A stretch of 64,000 nt of DNA from Clitoria ternatea (GCA_037962975.1 CM075675.1:46608501-46672500); one strand, 5' to 3'; counted from the first letter of the stretch, positions 9,034 to 21,318 are shown. Numbers and translations: made by a program. The notes: generated by a model from the sequence alone, not told the origin.

Positions 9034-10541
9034 GATGTGACTAACCAACATGTTAATAGGAGACTTCTCTTTGAGTCTCCTGGAGACAACTCGAGGAGGG
9101 TGATACCTACAGTAGTTTCAGACCCTCGTGATGAGGTCATAAAGCAGCTCAGGGAAGAGCTCATGGAGTTAAGGAGGGAAAGGAGACAGGCAGAAGAGAA
9201 AGTAGTGTCTCAGGCTGAGGAGACTCATCACACCACTGGAAGAGAGAAATCTGTGACTCTCCAGTATTCAAAGATCCCTACATATGAGGTGAGGGAGCAG
9301 ACCCAAGACTTAGGTGATGGAGTTAGTGGAAGGAAGAAGGAATCAATGGTAGTGACTCCCGGAGCGTATCGGCTCAACGTCTCTTTTTCTAGGAGACTCA
9401 TGAGCGTACCTATTCTCAGGCATTTATAGACAACTCAACCACTCTCCATTGGGAAATATAATAGAGAAACTGACCCCACTAAGTATATTGATGTTTATGT
9501 GTATGAGGCTATGTACTTAGGAGCTGATGAAGATATGATGCGCAGGATGTTCCCATGAACCTTAATGGATGAGGCCCTTAGCTGGTTCAAGGGTCTACAT
9601 CAGGATTAATAGACTCCTGGGAGGAGATGGCAACAGCCTTCGAGAATCACTTTGTCATTTCCAGGGATGTCCCCAGGACGTCTCACACCTTGGCCCATAT
9701 CAGGAAATGGGAGAACGAAACTCTTAAGGTGTTTCTGAAGAGGTTTTATAAGGAGGCAGCTATGGTGCCTAATCTCACAGAGGCCATTCAACTGCATATC
9801 TTCATTGAGGCCCTTTAGCCCGGATCAGCCTTTGCCCTGTCTTTGGCAAAGAGTCCTTCGACAATGTTTGAAGAATTCCAGAGGAAGACTTCAAAGTATG
9901 TGGGTATAGAGATGCATTTAGAAGCCATAGTGGCTCGGGTTAAGCCACCAGTTCCCTCACCCCAACCACGGAGGGATAAAAAGAGGGTGAGGCTGGATAG
10001 GCACTTCCAGAGGGATGATTTCAGGGGCCCTCGACCCCAACAACAGGAAAGGCAAGTTGCTTCTTTCAGTAACTACGCACCACTGAACACTAAGCACTCC
10101 CAAATCCTGAGGGAGGTCGGATGACCTACACTTAGGGTGTATGGGATTAGGAGACCAGCTCCACTGAAGAGGCCTAGGAATCCGCGTAAGTATTGTGGTT
10201 TTCATGAGCAAGTTGGCCACTCCACTGATGAGTGTAAGGCTTTGAAGAATACGGTGGAGACCCTCATTCAAGAGGGAAAGTTAAAACAATACCTCTTTAA
10301 GGAGAAATCCTTAAATGAGCTAGAACGGATGGAGAAGCAAGGTCATGACCACGACGATGAAGGCGATAATAGTCACGCTCCAGTCAAGAGATACACTGTC
10401 GTTGAGAAGCAAAAAGGAGTTGTTATCAGCGAGGGCGCTCAGAAGGACGGTATACCCCAGCAGCAGATGCAGGGCCGGTGTGAGGTGATTAATATGATTG
10501 CTGGGGGCTTTGCTAGAGGCGAAGCTTCAATCACAACCTGA
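9034..10541 (+). pseudogene. TAT-A gag remnant
   Basis: The 5' end is cut by the SIRE insertion. An N-terminal charged coiled coil (KQLREELMELRRERRQ) and gag segments follow across several frames: 9037-9429, about 9450-9600, 9627-9818, 9843-10124 and 10137-10541. The Retrotrans_gag-like core includes TKYIDVYVYEAMYLG and FLKRFYKEAAMVPNL. A zinc-knuckle-like CGFHEQVGHSTDEC lies near 10195-10236. At least three stops and one frameshift break it. Confidence 0.8.
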
Positions 10542-11060
10542 AAAAATCATCATTGAATGATTCTATCTGTCTAAAGGAAACCCAGGGACAACCGCCCTTT
10601 CAGAGACGGTAAGGTGGCACCGGTGGTGTCATTCTTAGATGAAGATTTTGGCGTAACCATCCCTGGGGGCGATGACGCTGTGGTCATAGTCGCTATGATT
10701 ACAAACAAGGACGTCAAGAGGATCCTTATCGATCAGGGGGTTCCTGCGATGTTATTTTTTATAATTGTTTTAAAAGAATAGGTTTCAATGACTCAGACTT
10801 ACAATCTTATATGCAAGAGCTCATAACTTTTAATGGAGCGAAATAACCTACCAAGGGATATATTGACACCCTTGTGTCTTTCGAGGGCGAGCCCGGAGCA
10901 AGGACAGTGAAGTCTAGAGTACTGATGATTGATATAGAGTCATCCTACAGTGGCATCATAGGTCGCCCTACGTTGAACACTATGGAAGCAATTGTGTCCA
11001 CGCCACACCTTCTTATCAAGTTCATTGATAAAGACAACCAGGTGTCTTCCCTCTGAGGTG
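10542..11060 (+). pseudogene. TAT-A protease remnant
   Basis: The retropepsin-like core is visible as KRILIDQGVPA (about 10710-10750); the catalytic Asp remains but the following Ser/Thr-Gly pair is altered. The C-terminal part is SGIIGRPTLNTMEA within the open stretch 10874-11056. A frameshift and stops separate the two. Non-functional. Confidence 0.7.
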
Positions 11061-12166
11061 ATCAAGAAATGGCTAGGTACTGTTACAACCTGAGCCTAAA
11101 TATGGTGAAGTTAGAAGCGTTCAATAAGAATAGGAAGTTGAATGACAGAGGAATGACAGTAGGATCGGTTAGCCTGATTGACCTTGATCCCAGGGCGAAG
11201 TTGAAGATTGATCCTCATAACCCTTCCAAGCCCACGTCGGAAGGAGGTTCCAGAGACGTTGTGTTGGGAGATTCCCTAGAAAAGATCACACATATCAATG
11301 ACAAGTTAGAAACTGTGATGGAACAACGTCTACTTACGCTTCTTCACGTGTTTAAGGACTTGTTCGTGTGGAATGCTACAGATATGCCTGGGATGGACCC
11401 TAATTTCTGTTGTCACAAGTTATCCGTCTATCCTGAGACGAGACCGGTGACTCAAAAGAAGAGAAGGCTGGGCCCCAAAAAATAGAGAGCGGCTTGTGAA
11501 CAAATAGAGGAACTGTTGAAGGTCGGATTCATTAGGGAAGTTAGATACTCCTCCTGGCTCTCTAAAGTGGTGATGGTACAGAAGGCCAACGGTAAATAGA
11601 GAATGTGCACGGATTATGTAGATTTGAACTGTTGTTGCCCCAAGGATCCTTATCCTCTCCCTAACATCGATCGAATAGTGGAAAATTCTTCTGGTTACCA
11701 GTACCTGTCCTTCATGGATGCTTATTCAGGGTACAACCAGATTCTGATGTGAGAGAAGACGGTATTCTTTAATGATCGCGGTGTTTTTGCTACACCGTCA
11801 TGCCTTTCGGTTTGAAGAACGCCGATGCCACTTACCAGCGTATGATCAACAAGGTGTTCGAGGGCATACACATGAAATTAGTGGAAGTGTACATTGATGA
11901 TATTATTGCCAAGACCCCGGCTGGAGGTGATCATGTGGAAGATTTATGCTAGGTGTTTACGCGCTTGAGGCAATACAATATGAGGTTGAACCCATTGAAG
12001 TGCACCTTCACTGTGCCTGCAGGAAAATTTCTGGGTTTCATGCTAACTCAGTGCGGTATCGAGGCGAATCCGGGCAAGTGTTAGGCAATTCTAGACATGC
12101 AGAGTCCAAAGAATTTGAGGGAGGTCCAGTCACTGAACGGGGAAGGTAGCTGCCTTAGCACGATTT
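11061..12166 (+). pseudogene. TAT-A reverse transcriptase remnant
   Basis: The PR-RT linker is open at 11069-11485. Palm and finger motifs follow with many stops: MCTDYVDLNCCCPKDPYPLP (about 11602-11661), FMDAYSGYNQILM (about 11710) and the catalytic VYIDDIIAK (about 11887-11913). A TAG at 11598 and a TGA at about 11751 interrupt the frame, and a frameshift follows near 11790. Confidence 0.8.
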
Positions 12167-12670
12167 ATGCCTAAGATGGCGCACAGATCCTTTCCTTTTT
12201 ACCAAATCTTGAAGAAGTCCAAGAAGTTTGAATGGGAACAGGAGCAAGCTTTCCAAGAGCTTAAGGAGGTGTTGTCTAGCCCTCATATTTTGGTAAAACC
12301 TGACTCTGGAGAGGTGCTTATCCTCTACCTAGCCATCTCGGATGAAGCCCTAAGAGTGGCCCTGGTCAAGGAGATCCCGAAAGGACAAAGGCCTGTGTAT
12401 TTCATCAGTAAAACGCTGCAAGGAGCAGAGGGCCGATACCAGAAGATTGAAAAAGCCACCTTCTCCGTTGTCTGGGCCTCTCGTCGCCTTAGACCATACT
12501 TTCATGTACACCCCGTGATGGTGAGAACAGATCTCCTGCTTCATTCTGTTTTGAGCAAGCCAGGCCTTGCTGGGAGAATGATCAAATGGTCCATCGAACG
12601 TTTAGAGTTTAATGTTTCCTATAAGCCTCGGGGTGCCATCAAAGCCCAGGTGTTAGCTATTTTGTGGTAG
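12167..12670 (+). pseudogene. TAT-A first RNase H (retroviral-type position)
   Basis: An open stretch of 167 codons: the RT-RH connection (FEWEQEQAFQELKEVLSSP) then a degenerate RNase H (LYLAISDEALRVALV, YFISKTLQGAEGRYQKIEKA, DLLLHSVLSKPGLAGRM). The first catalytic Asp position appears to be replaced, as is common for this domain in TAT elements that also carry a second RNase H. Confidence 0.75.
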
Positions 12671-12765
12671 AAATGACTGGAGGGTACCTAATTATACCAC
12701 GAAACCATTGGACAGTTTACCTGGGTGGCTCATCCAATAGCAAGGGATGTGGTACCGGTGTCGTG
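12671..12765 (+). pseudogene. TAT-A second RNase H, N-terminal piece
   Basis: WTVYLGGSSNSKGCGTGVV is the start of an archaeal-type RNase H, cut at 12765 by the LTR insertion. It resumes at 18407 with ESDDGVHLEISLRFNF. The last five bases (12761-12765, tcgtg) are the left TSD. Confidence 0.85.
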
Positions 12766-15291
12766 TATAACACCCCTGATTTTCTGTACTCGAATCCTGA
12801 TGTAATCGTCATAATTAATAAAAATGCGAATAAATTTTTCGCGTTTGAAAATATTTCCAAGACACCACCATGATCACATCAAGACCCGAATCATAGAAAA
12901 CCAAAGAGTGAGATTTAGAAACCTATAACTGGGTCGAGAAATAGTTTGCCCATTCGGTATACAAATATAACAGAGTTTACAGCGGAAGAAGAATGTGTAT
13001 ACCGGGCACACGCCTAGTCCCATATATGAAGATATGAGAAAAGGCTCGGCAAGAATGCAATGGCATATCATAAGCCTAATATACAACCATCATCATTTTA
13101 CATAATCGCATAAGCATGCGATGCCTAAGATATAAGTATATACTCATCTATATGGTCATGCGTCATACATCATCAATGTTCATATTCATAATAGACCATA
13201 ACCAGTCCAACCTCAACTCATATATCTCCACTATTAGTACATCATCCAAATGTATAATTATATTCGTAATTCGTCCATCAATATCAATAATTACAACATC
13301 ATGCTATCCATTATATACATAACACATTACATTACAATGCTGCCGGCCAAGGCATTCCATTACCACTATTATACCTTCACAAACACTTTACTTTTAAAAA
13401 AACATCCTCTTCCCATGTCATTCCTGCATCAATACTAAAAAGTAGACCACATGAGAGAGTGAGTTATACATTTCAAATGACGATATGAATACAATTGAAA
13501 TTATGTGCATATGCATATCAACATCATGTATGCTTTGCTAAGCCCATCAACAATCATCATAGATTATTAATTCAACAATGTATATATTCATTTTATACTT
13601 ATTCATCAATCATAGCAAAGCAAGCATATACACATCTATAACACCGCCACAATGGGCCAACACGTATCTATCATATCGCCACAATGGGCCAACATCATCA
13701 ACATAGACCATTTTGGTCTTTCATCAAGCCACCATGGGCTAACATCATCATTTCCAATCATAAACAAATACGCCCTTCATTACATTGGGCCATATCATAT
13801 ATATCGTCATATTCAACATCATTTCATATATTCATATCATTTATTACTTTTATGTGGTTTTTATTATATTAACTTCTCATCTTATCAACACCAATACCAT
13901 CATCTCAATCATCATCAATCATCATCATATTCTGGCATATCTCCATGCTATATGCAAATGCTCTTATGGCTAATGCATATGCACAATGGAATAATCAACA
14001 ACAAATGCGGATCCGACTGTGGGAAATAAACACTAAGTGTGGGTTCAAGCATGATCACATACCATGCCCCTACTGCAGTAGTAAAATGTATACACATATA
14101 TCATAATGCATGCATATTCACCATATTTTTACTGGTACCAAACCGCATCGCCCATTTTGCAACACCTGGTCATTTTCACCATGACCGCGGTATACAACAT
14201 ATTCAACATATGGTGTTACGGGCCGGCCAGATATCAAATCATGGCGGCTGTGATCCCAAGGACCACCGGGGTCACCTGCTCATCAAGAGCCACCCCCCAC
14301 AAGGGTCGGCCACATGTAGCTCCCCGAAGCGATACATGGGCGGCTTCGTGACTTACACATCGAGTCACAGGGGATACAACAGATTGCTCGTGCACTGAGC
14401 CACCCTCCCACTGGGTCGGCCGAGGGAACTCCCCTAATGTTCCAACATCGGCGGCTATGATATGCCATGGATGCAATGCAATGCAAATCAAATGCATTCT
14501 CACTCTGTGCATCCTAAATGCCACTCATCAAACATCATCATCATGATCACCAACACCACCATACACCTTAGTGGATTTCATCATTGTTGGTTTCTTAGTC
14601 ATTATTTTCAAGTTTTAATGTGGCATTTTCATCTCAACATATTTCACATATATTTCACAGCATACGCGCAAGTCAATACTTGCAATCAACCACTATCGCA
14701 TTTCAATATCACATAATATTCATTAATATTATCACACTTTCATTTAATGGATTTTCATCTCATTATTCATTACCATTGTCTCATGCTTATATATATATAT
14801 ATACATATTTGTGTGGCATTCACAACATTTACAATTTCATATTTCACACCACACATACAAGACCATGCGTGTATCACACACAATGGCAAACAATAATTCA
14901 TCAATATAAATATGCACCTGTTAGTGCAAGAGAGTGTTCAACATCATGATCAATCATTGTTTAATGTCATTTAATTATCCCTTCATAAATTTCAAATTCG
15001 TTCTAGGGCATATCTCATACCCTGCCATCACAATCTCATTATCATCCTCTCATCATTCTATTTCAGGTGACAAATACACCATAATTCATTATTTTAATTC
15101 AGGTGGTAAATACATAATTAATTAATTCCCATGTACCAATCAACCTTAATCACCACCATGTTTTATCATCATCACGTTATTTCTTATACATCCCCATATT
15201 CATCTCAGGTTTACCTCATAATGCCAGGAAGGAGGGTCAAACATAAGTCTGCCACCATTAATATTGAGTAAAATCTATTCTGGTGGAAACT

Positions 15292-15513
15292 CGCTCAAGC
15301 GAGATTCACCTCCGCTTGAGCGAGATAGGCCAGACCTGTCAGGGCAACAACAGTATGGAGTGTTAGAGCGAGCCCACAAATTCCTTAAGCGAGACAACAT
15401 TAAGCATCAGACCCGATTCTCGCTTAAGCGGACCACACTCTCGCTCGAGCGAGAATTGTCCAGTAACATATCCATTGGCATTCGCTTGAGCAAGACACCT
15501 ACTCGCTTAGGCG
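15292..15513. repeat. CGCT-NN-AGCG palindrome dyads, block 1
   Basis: Ten-bp cores start at 15292, 15313, 15361, 15382, 15421, 15442, 15483 and 15504. Steps are 21, 48, 21, 39, 21, 41 and 21: four dyads of exactly 21 bp. CCAG lies 17-18 bp after the second core at 15330 and 15460. Confidence 0.9.
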
Positions 15514-15535
15514 AAATCCGACCAGAGGTCGTCCC

Positions 15536-16480
15536 TTGATTCTGCACTCAGCCACTCGGCAAGACTTCCCAGCACTCAGGTTTTCACTCGGTGAAATCAA
15601 TCCAAACCGACTCCTTTTGCTCGGTTTTCCACTCGGTAAAATCATTCAAAACCGACTAGTCTCTCACTCGGCCTTTCACTCGGCATTTATTCTAAATCTG
15701 AGTCATCTCTCAATCAGAGTCTTTCACTCTGCAATTTCATTCCAAAACTGAGTCATCTCAATCAGTCTTCCACTCGGTAAACTTATTACAAAGCCGACCC
15801 ATCTTTTGCCCGGCTTTCACTCGGTGAAATTATCTCTAAAACAACTTCTTTTTCTTTCTCTCGGGCTAGGTTTCCTAGCACTAAGCCTTTCACTCAGGCG
15901 GAGCTATTCCAGAATACATCTGGACAGACTCACAATATGTCCCCATCGGTGCCAATCCCCACTTGGAATTACACACCCGGAGTATCACACTCGGACTCCA
16001 CCATCAAGTTCCATTCGGAATTACTCTGACCTCCCATCACTCGGAGGAATTCACCAAGATGTCTCACTCGGACCTATTTAAATCTTGTCCACTCGGAATA
16101 TATAACTTTATTCACTCGGAAGAGGACTCCTAGAATACCTCAATCAGAACCATCACAATCACTCTCCCCTCGGGAGAGGTTCATTCGGGATTTTCCACTC
16201 GGGAATAATTAGACCTATCATTACTCGGGGAATTCTCTCGCTAAGATCCCACTCGGAATAGGTTTATTAAAATGGATTTCTCTCAGAATACATTTCTCTC
16301 GGAATCCATTTAAGCCTTCACTACTCGGAACAGCTCACAACAATATTCCACTCGGGAGGTCCCGTCTTGAACATAACTCGCTCGGGATCTCACTCGAAAA
16401 TTCACCACCTCATGAAGTTATTAAGACTCCAGCTCGGATAGAATTCATCCAGCACCTCACCCATTCACCACTCACTCATC
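15536..16480 (-). repeat. CACTCGG short direct repeats
   Basis: Dozens of copies of CACTCGG and close variants at irregular intervals of about 20-35 bp. They are the reverse complement of the CCGAGTG repeats at 36213-36850 in the LTR nested in Athila, so the two LTRs are related. Confidence 0.85.
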
Positions 16481-16481
16481 T

Positions 16482-16581
16482 CGCTTGAGCGGAAAGCTCA
16501 CTTGCCTGGGCGAGATTGGTCCAGAAGCGAATTCACAAGCAGGGGACTCTCGCTTGGGTGGAATCCCATCTCGCTTGAGCG
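16482..16581. repeat. CGCT-NN-AGCG palindrome dyads, block 2
   Basis: Cores at 16482, 16503, 16551 and 16572 (steps 21, 48, 21). CCAG at 16521 is 18 bp after the second core. Same spacing as block 1. Confidence 0.85.
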
Positions 16582-18406
16582 AGAATATCAGCACTTATGC
16601 AGAATTAGCACTTCTTACAACTTAACACATGAATTCTCACTCTAGGCCAACTGATTCACCACCATTACATCATACACAGCACATAAGGCATACAACTCTC
16701 TCTGCCCATTCACACTCAGAAATTCCTCATTCCAACTTATCAATTATTCTTACTTATTTAATCTTACGAGAGGAAGATTTTAACTACACTCCACATTACT
16801 CCCTCATTCATCTTTCCACATAACCACTTCAAAACAATTCTTTACAATTCATGTAGTTCATTTATTTACAGATTTTCATACTCATCTAATTTGTGTCCAA
16901 CCAAGGGACCATCAAACATATATCTTTATCATCATACAAGTACATCAATTTTTCATAACAATCAACATAAGCCAAGCCATCATTCATCACTTCATCAAAC
17001 TAATCATACAGGACATTCATGGCAAGGCATTGCATGAGTTCAACATATACATAATTAGCAATTAATTCACTCATGCGATTTGAAATGCAAACTCCTCTCC
17101 TACCTCTAGAGAAGAACCGCCACACGATTACATCGATCATTCTGCATCATCATCCGGAATGCAACCCTATCCATAATTACACATACACATGTAATCAATA
17201 AATCATCACAAGACATCACATCTCTTAACTTATGATCAAGTCCTAGACTTGTCTAAGCTCCAATTCCATATACCCATGTTAGGCTTCGGGAATTCCTTTC
17301 CCCAAAGCTAAGATTCTCTAAGTCTTAAGGGTTAAACAAATCCAACAACACCAACATTTAAGATTAATCCCTCAAATCAACATACCTATATACATGCATA
17401 TATCTTCATTTGCAACTCATGACTTAGTTCACTATTTTATCACATCAATATTCAACTCCTATCCTTCAAATATTCATTTCTATGTATAACATCATTCCAA
17501 GGTACCAAAATCATCAAAATCATCAAGTGGGTCAAAATCCCTAAATTATTAATATTTAGGGTTCCCTTTCCAAACATTCAAGCCTAGGGTTTCCATTTTC
17601 ACCCACATACAAGGTTTCTAACATCACCATCTTCAACTCAACAACCCCAAAACCATAAATAAAACAAGGTGGAGGTAAGAAATCTTTACCTCAAGCTTAA
17701 GCTCCACCAAACGAAAATGAAGTGAGGAAGAGGGAGGAGATGATCCCACAAGCTCCCAAGCTCCATAAATGCTTCACAAATCCAAGCTTAGCTTTCGTTT
17801 TTGGGCAAGAGAAAGAAGAAGAATGGAGGTGGGCAGTTTTGGAACGAAGGGAAAATGAAGAAGAAAAGAAATGAAGAGTGAATGGAGGGAGAAAGATGGC
17901 TGCCGAGAATGAGAGAAAGAGAGAGGAAAAGGTGACCATAATTGGTCATTACCCAAGAGATAAAGCAATGTCACCATCTACTTTTACCATTGATCCATAT
18001 TTGTTTTGCCCATTATGTAAAGGAGGGTATAAAGTGTGTAAAACTCACACGGTTAAGAAAGAAGAGAAGGGAAGATTTCACATTGTCTTTTTAATCCCAT
18101 TTGGTTCGTATTTTCCCCGTTTTACATCATATGTCGCATCCAATTAATTATTTTCTTAACACTAAAAATTATTCTAACTATACCACCTTAACCACAATAA
18201 TTTTCTAAACATTTTAGACCCATCAAACATCTAATTAAATCAAGTGGGTCCCATATCACCAGTTAATTCATCTGGTTACGGTAAATCTAAATTTGCCGAT
18301 AATTCACCTCTAATGTCTAACAATATCTCCCATAATTATTTGACCATAAACAATCAATTATCATCATCCAATAAATTTATTTTATTTAAAAATCCAGGAT
18401 GTTACA

Positions 18407-18990
18407 TCATGGTGGAAAGTGATGATGGTGTACACCTGGAAATATCTTTGCGTTTCAATTTCAAGATGTCCAATAATCAGGCTGAGTATGAAGCTTGCCT
18501 CGCTGGACTCAGAGCAGCGATTGACATTAGAGCTTCTGAAGTAACCCTCTGTAGTGATTCACAATTGGTGATCTCACAGATTCAGGGTGAGTATCAAGTC
18601 CATGAACCCCAGCTCCAACTGTATTTAAATTACGTGAACGAATTGAAGGGAAGATTCTCTACATTGAAGTTTAAGCATATGCCCAGAGAGGAAAACACTA
18701 GGGTGAATATCCTCTCGAGACTTGCGAGCACCAAGCAGCCTAGGAACACAACATCCATGAGTACCTTGACGACGCCCAACATCCCGATGACCCCATCGCT
18801 GAATGCAATCTCGTATCATGCCTTCGATGAGAATTCATGGGTAGTCCCTTACATACGATATTTTGTTGACGGGCAGCTACCTACTGATGAGTTAGAGATG
18901 AAGAAGTTGAAAAGAGAGTTGCCTTACTTTACGTTGGTGGATGACATGCTAATACGAAGGGATTTTTTGTACCTTATCTCCGGTGTCTAA
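18407..18990 (+). pseudogene. TAT-A second (archaeal-type) RNase H and IN linker
   Basis: Resumes with DDGVHLEISLRFNF, then NNQAEYEACLAGLRAA (catalytic Glu), LCSDSQLVISQI (catalytic Asp) and FKHMPREENTRVNILSRLAS. This is the aRH domain typical of TAT elements. After it comes the tether to integrase (VPYIRYFVDGQLP, LPYFTLVDDMLIRRDFLYL). Open from the insertion junction to the stop at 18988-18990. Confidence 0.85.
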
Positions 18991-19667
18991 ATGAAAATGA
19001 GGTGCTAGGCGTGTTGGAAGAGGTGCATGAGGCGCAGTGTGGACACCACGTCGAAGGTAGAAGCCTGATGAGGAAGGTTCTTAGAGTGGGTTACTGGTGG
19101 CCCACAATGAAGAAAGGCTCCATCAATTTTGTAAAGAAGTGTCATCCATGTCAGAGATTTTCTAACCTCCATCACACACCTACCTAGGAGCTTTCTAGTC
19201 AGCCGTGCCATGGCCTTTTCATCAATGAGGCCTCGATATCCTAGGTCCATTCCCAATAGTGCCTGATGACATTAAGTACCTCATTGTTAGGGTGGACTAT
19301 TTTACAAAGTAGATAGAAGCGGAGCCCGTTGTGCATATCACTTCAGCCCGGACAAGCTGTTTTGCCTACGAGAACATTATAGCACGTGTCGGAGCCCCAA
19401 CACAAATCGTTACTGATAATGGAACGTAATTTACTGACAAGAAGTTCACAGAGTTACTTGAAGGACTGAGGATAGTCCACATCTTCTTATCTATCGAACA
19501 TCCTCAAACGAATGGCCAGGCCGACGTGGCCAATAGAGAGGTACTAAAAAGGTTAAAGAAGCGTTTGGGCAAAGCAAAGGGCGGATGTACGGACCAGTTG
19601 TGTCATGTCTTGTGGGCATATTGCACTACACCACACTCCTTAACCAACGAATCTCCATATCGCCTTA
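18991..19667 (+). pseudogene. TAT-A integrase, N-terminal and core remnant
   Basis: The HHCC zinc motif is visible at 19002-19187 (HEAQCGHHVEGRSLM ... CHPCQRF). Core motifs follow in shifting frames with stops: DYFTK (about 19290), IVTDNGT followed by a stop (about 19410), HPQTNGQADVANREVLKRL (about 19500). The Athila insertion breaks it at YRL, with TSD cctta at 19663-19667; the gene resumes at 39049. Confidence 0.8.
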
Positions 19668-19894
19668 TGATAGATGTCCAATTTATATATATTTTGCAGT
19701 GAAAATGAAGCATAAATTGGACATAATGTGTAATGTTTGTCATTTTGTAAGCTATATAGAACATAAATTGTGATATAAACATTCTACAAGTTAATTGGTT
19801 AATTTTGTTGCAATTCCAGAAAAAATCGAAGAAGAAAGAAGAAGGAAAAAGAAAAGAAGAAAATCCACTAAGTATAAGCACAGGAGCTAGGATT

Positions 19895-20427
19895 CGCTCA
19901 AGCGAAGGTCGTCTCGCTTGAGCTACTCAAAGTCGCTTAGGCCAAATTGAAGGCTCGCTCGGGCGAGAAAGTAATTCAACAGATATAAGTAACAGGGGAA
20001 AAATTCGCTTGAGCGAGAAGACATTCACCTTAGCGATTAAAGTCCAGTGAGGAATAATGAAGAAACCGCTCAAGCGAAGGTTGTTCGCTGGAGTCAAATT
20101 GTTACAGAATACAAACATGAAGACTTCGCTCAGGCGAAATAATAAAGGCATCAAGCGAAATTCTTCCAGTGAGCTACAATGTTGAAGTCACTTGAGCGAC
20201 CCAATTTCACGCAAGCGAGATTTATCCAGAATTGAAAAGAGTGAAACTCGCTGCAAGCGAAATAATGATACATCAAGCGAAATTGGAACAGGGGCCCATC
20301 AGCTTGAGTTTCGCTCAAGCGAAAGTGGTCGCTTGAGCGAATCAAGCATACAAACTAAGCAGGACGTGGACTTTCTTCATGGTGAAGGATACATCTCGCT
20401 TGAGCGAGACTTAAATTCGCTTGAGCG
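19895..20427. repeat. Phased palindrome array in the Athila 5' LTR
   Basis: Sites of the form CGCT-NN-AGCG (some decayed) start at 19895, 19915, 19934, 19956, 20006, 20026, 20067, 20086, 20127, 20148, 20189, 20208, 20249, 20270, 20312, 20330, 20397 and 20418. Steps are 20, 19, 22, 50, 20, 41, 19, 41, 21, 41, 19, 41, 21, 42, 18, 67 and 21. In all five 41-42-bp gaps a (C/A)CAG starts exactly 18 bp after the preceding core (20044, 20104, 20166, 20226, 20288). Confidence 0.92.
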
Positions 20428-20438
20428 AGTTAATGCAT

Positions 20439-20445
20439 TATAAAA
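20439..20445 (+). promoter_or_regulatory. Athila LTR TATA box
   Basis: TATAAAA 21 bp after the start of the last palindrome core (20418). The 3' LTR has the same box at 38175-38181. Confidence 0.8.
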
Positions 20446-21318
20446 AGAAATCAATGTGAAACAGAGAAAAGAGAGGGGGATATACATGCAAAGTGAGAGA
20501 ATGTGAGAGACATTCTTCTTACAAACAGTGTATCTAGCCTAGGTTTTTCTTCTTCATTTCACTTGTATTGTAAGATCATGACCACCATGAGTGGCTAATC
20601 CTCTCATTTGGGATTGGAGGTAACCAATCAACCCGGATGTACACTTGTGTAATATTTATGTGATTCATGAGTTGTTTTATGATTCTTTGTCTTCCATTTT
20701 ATGTTCATTGCCTGAATCTATTTGATCATTAGTTTCTTGATTCAAGTTTTTGTTTGTTGTTGGAAAATGACTTTCGAAAACGGATCTAAATGGAACACTC
20801 ATTGTGAGTAGATAACCAGGGATGGTATCTAACGCAATAAACATCCAAACAATCGTTCTTAATGCTGGAATAGATTTGAAACGATCAAGGGATTGACGTT
20901 ATTAAATCTATTCTTATGGATTTCATAGTCAAGGAATTGATATGAATGACTGTGATTGAGACGTAAAGAATCATATCGCAAACATTGATTACATGAATAT
21001 TAACGGTGTATCGGAAGGTGAGAAAGGTGAATCCGATTCCCAAACTCTAAACTCTGTTATTTCACTTACATTTCTTGTATTGTTTTCATAGATTTATAAA
21101 TTTATGAAGAGTTGTTTTAAGTCATTATCATGAAAACTACAAATCATTTCTGCCGTAATAGTTTGAAATCTATTTGAAACGATCCGTAGTGGGAATGACA
21201 TTTGTTCTCTTGAACATATACTACACCGACAAGTGGTATACTTGCCACGAGTCACTTTAAAACTGACCATCTGAGTGTTTTGTGAATATATCATACCCAA
21301 ACACAACCAGCAAGTTTT

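Larger units (their letters stand above)
12766..18406 (-). mobile_element. Solo-LTR-like insertion of 5.6 kb in TAT-A RNase H
   Basis: Left end TATAACACCCC, right end CCAGGATGTTACA. These are inverted copies of the TGTAACA(C/T)CC terminus used by Tekay-type LTRs, the left one with a G-to-A change in TG. TSDs are tcgtg (12761-12765) and tcatg (18407-18411), one mismatch. I find no primer site, polypurine tract or pol motif inside, so a solo LTR or rearranged LTR is the simplest reading. Orientation is taken as minus because its CACTCGG repeats are the reverse complement of the CCGAGTG repeats in the LTR at 34122, whose primer site lies to the right. Much of 13100-15230 is CAT-rich low-complexity sequence. 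Confidence 0.75.
19668..21312 (+). repeat. Athila 5' LTR (1645 bp)
   Basis: TGATAGATG ... ACACAACCAGCA. Partner of 37403-39048. It holds a phased palindrome array (19895-20427) that ends 21 bp before the TATA box start. Confidence 0.93.

Noticed and set aside
13116..14949. Several short plus-strand ORFs rich in His/Ile/Tyr
   Set aside because: They reflect CAT/ATC-rich low-complexity LTR sequence and carry no domains.
15264..15539. ORF with repeated LKRD/LERD peptides
   Set aside because: An artefact: 21-bp palindrome dyads are a multiple of three and keep a frame open. The same applies to 20192-20443 and 37928-38179.
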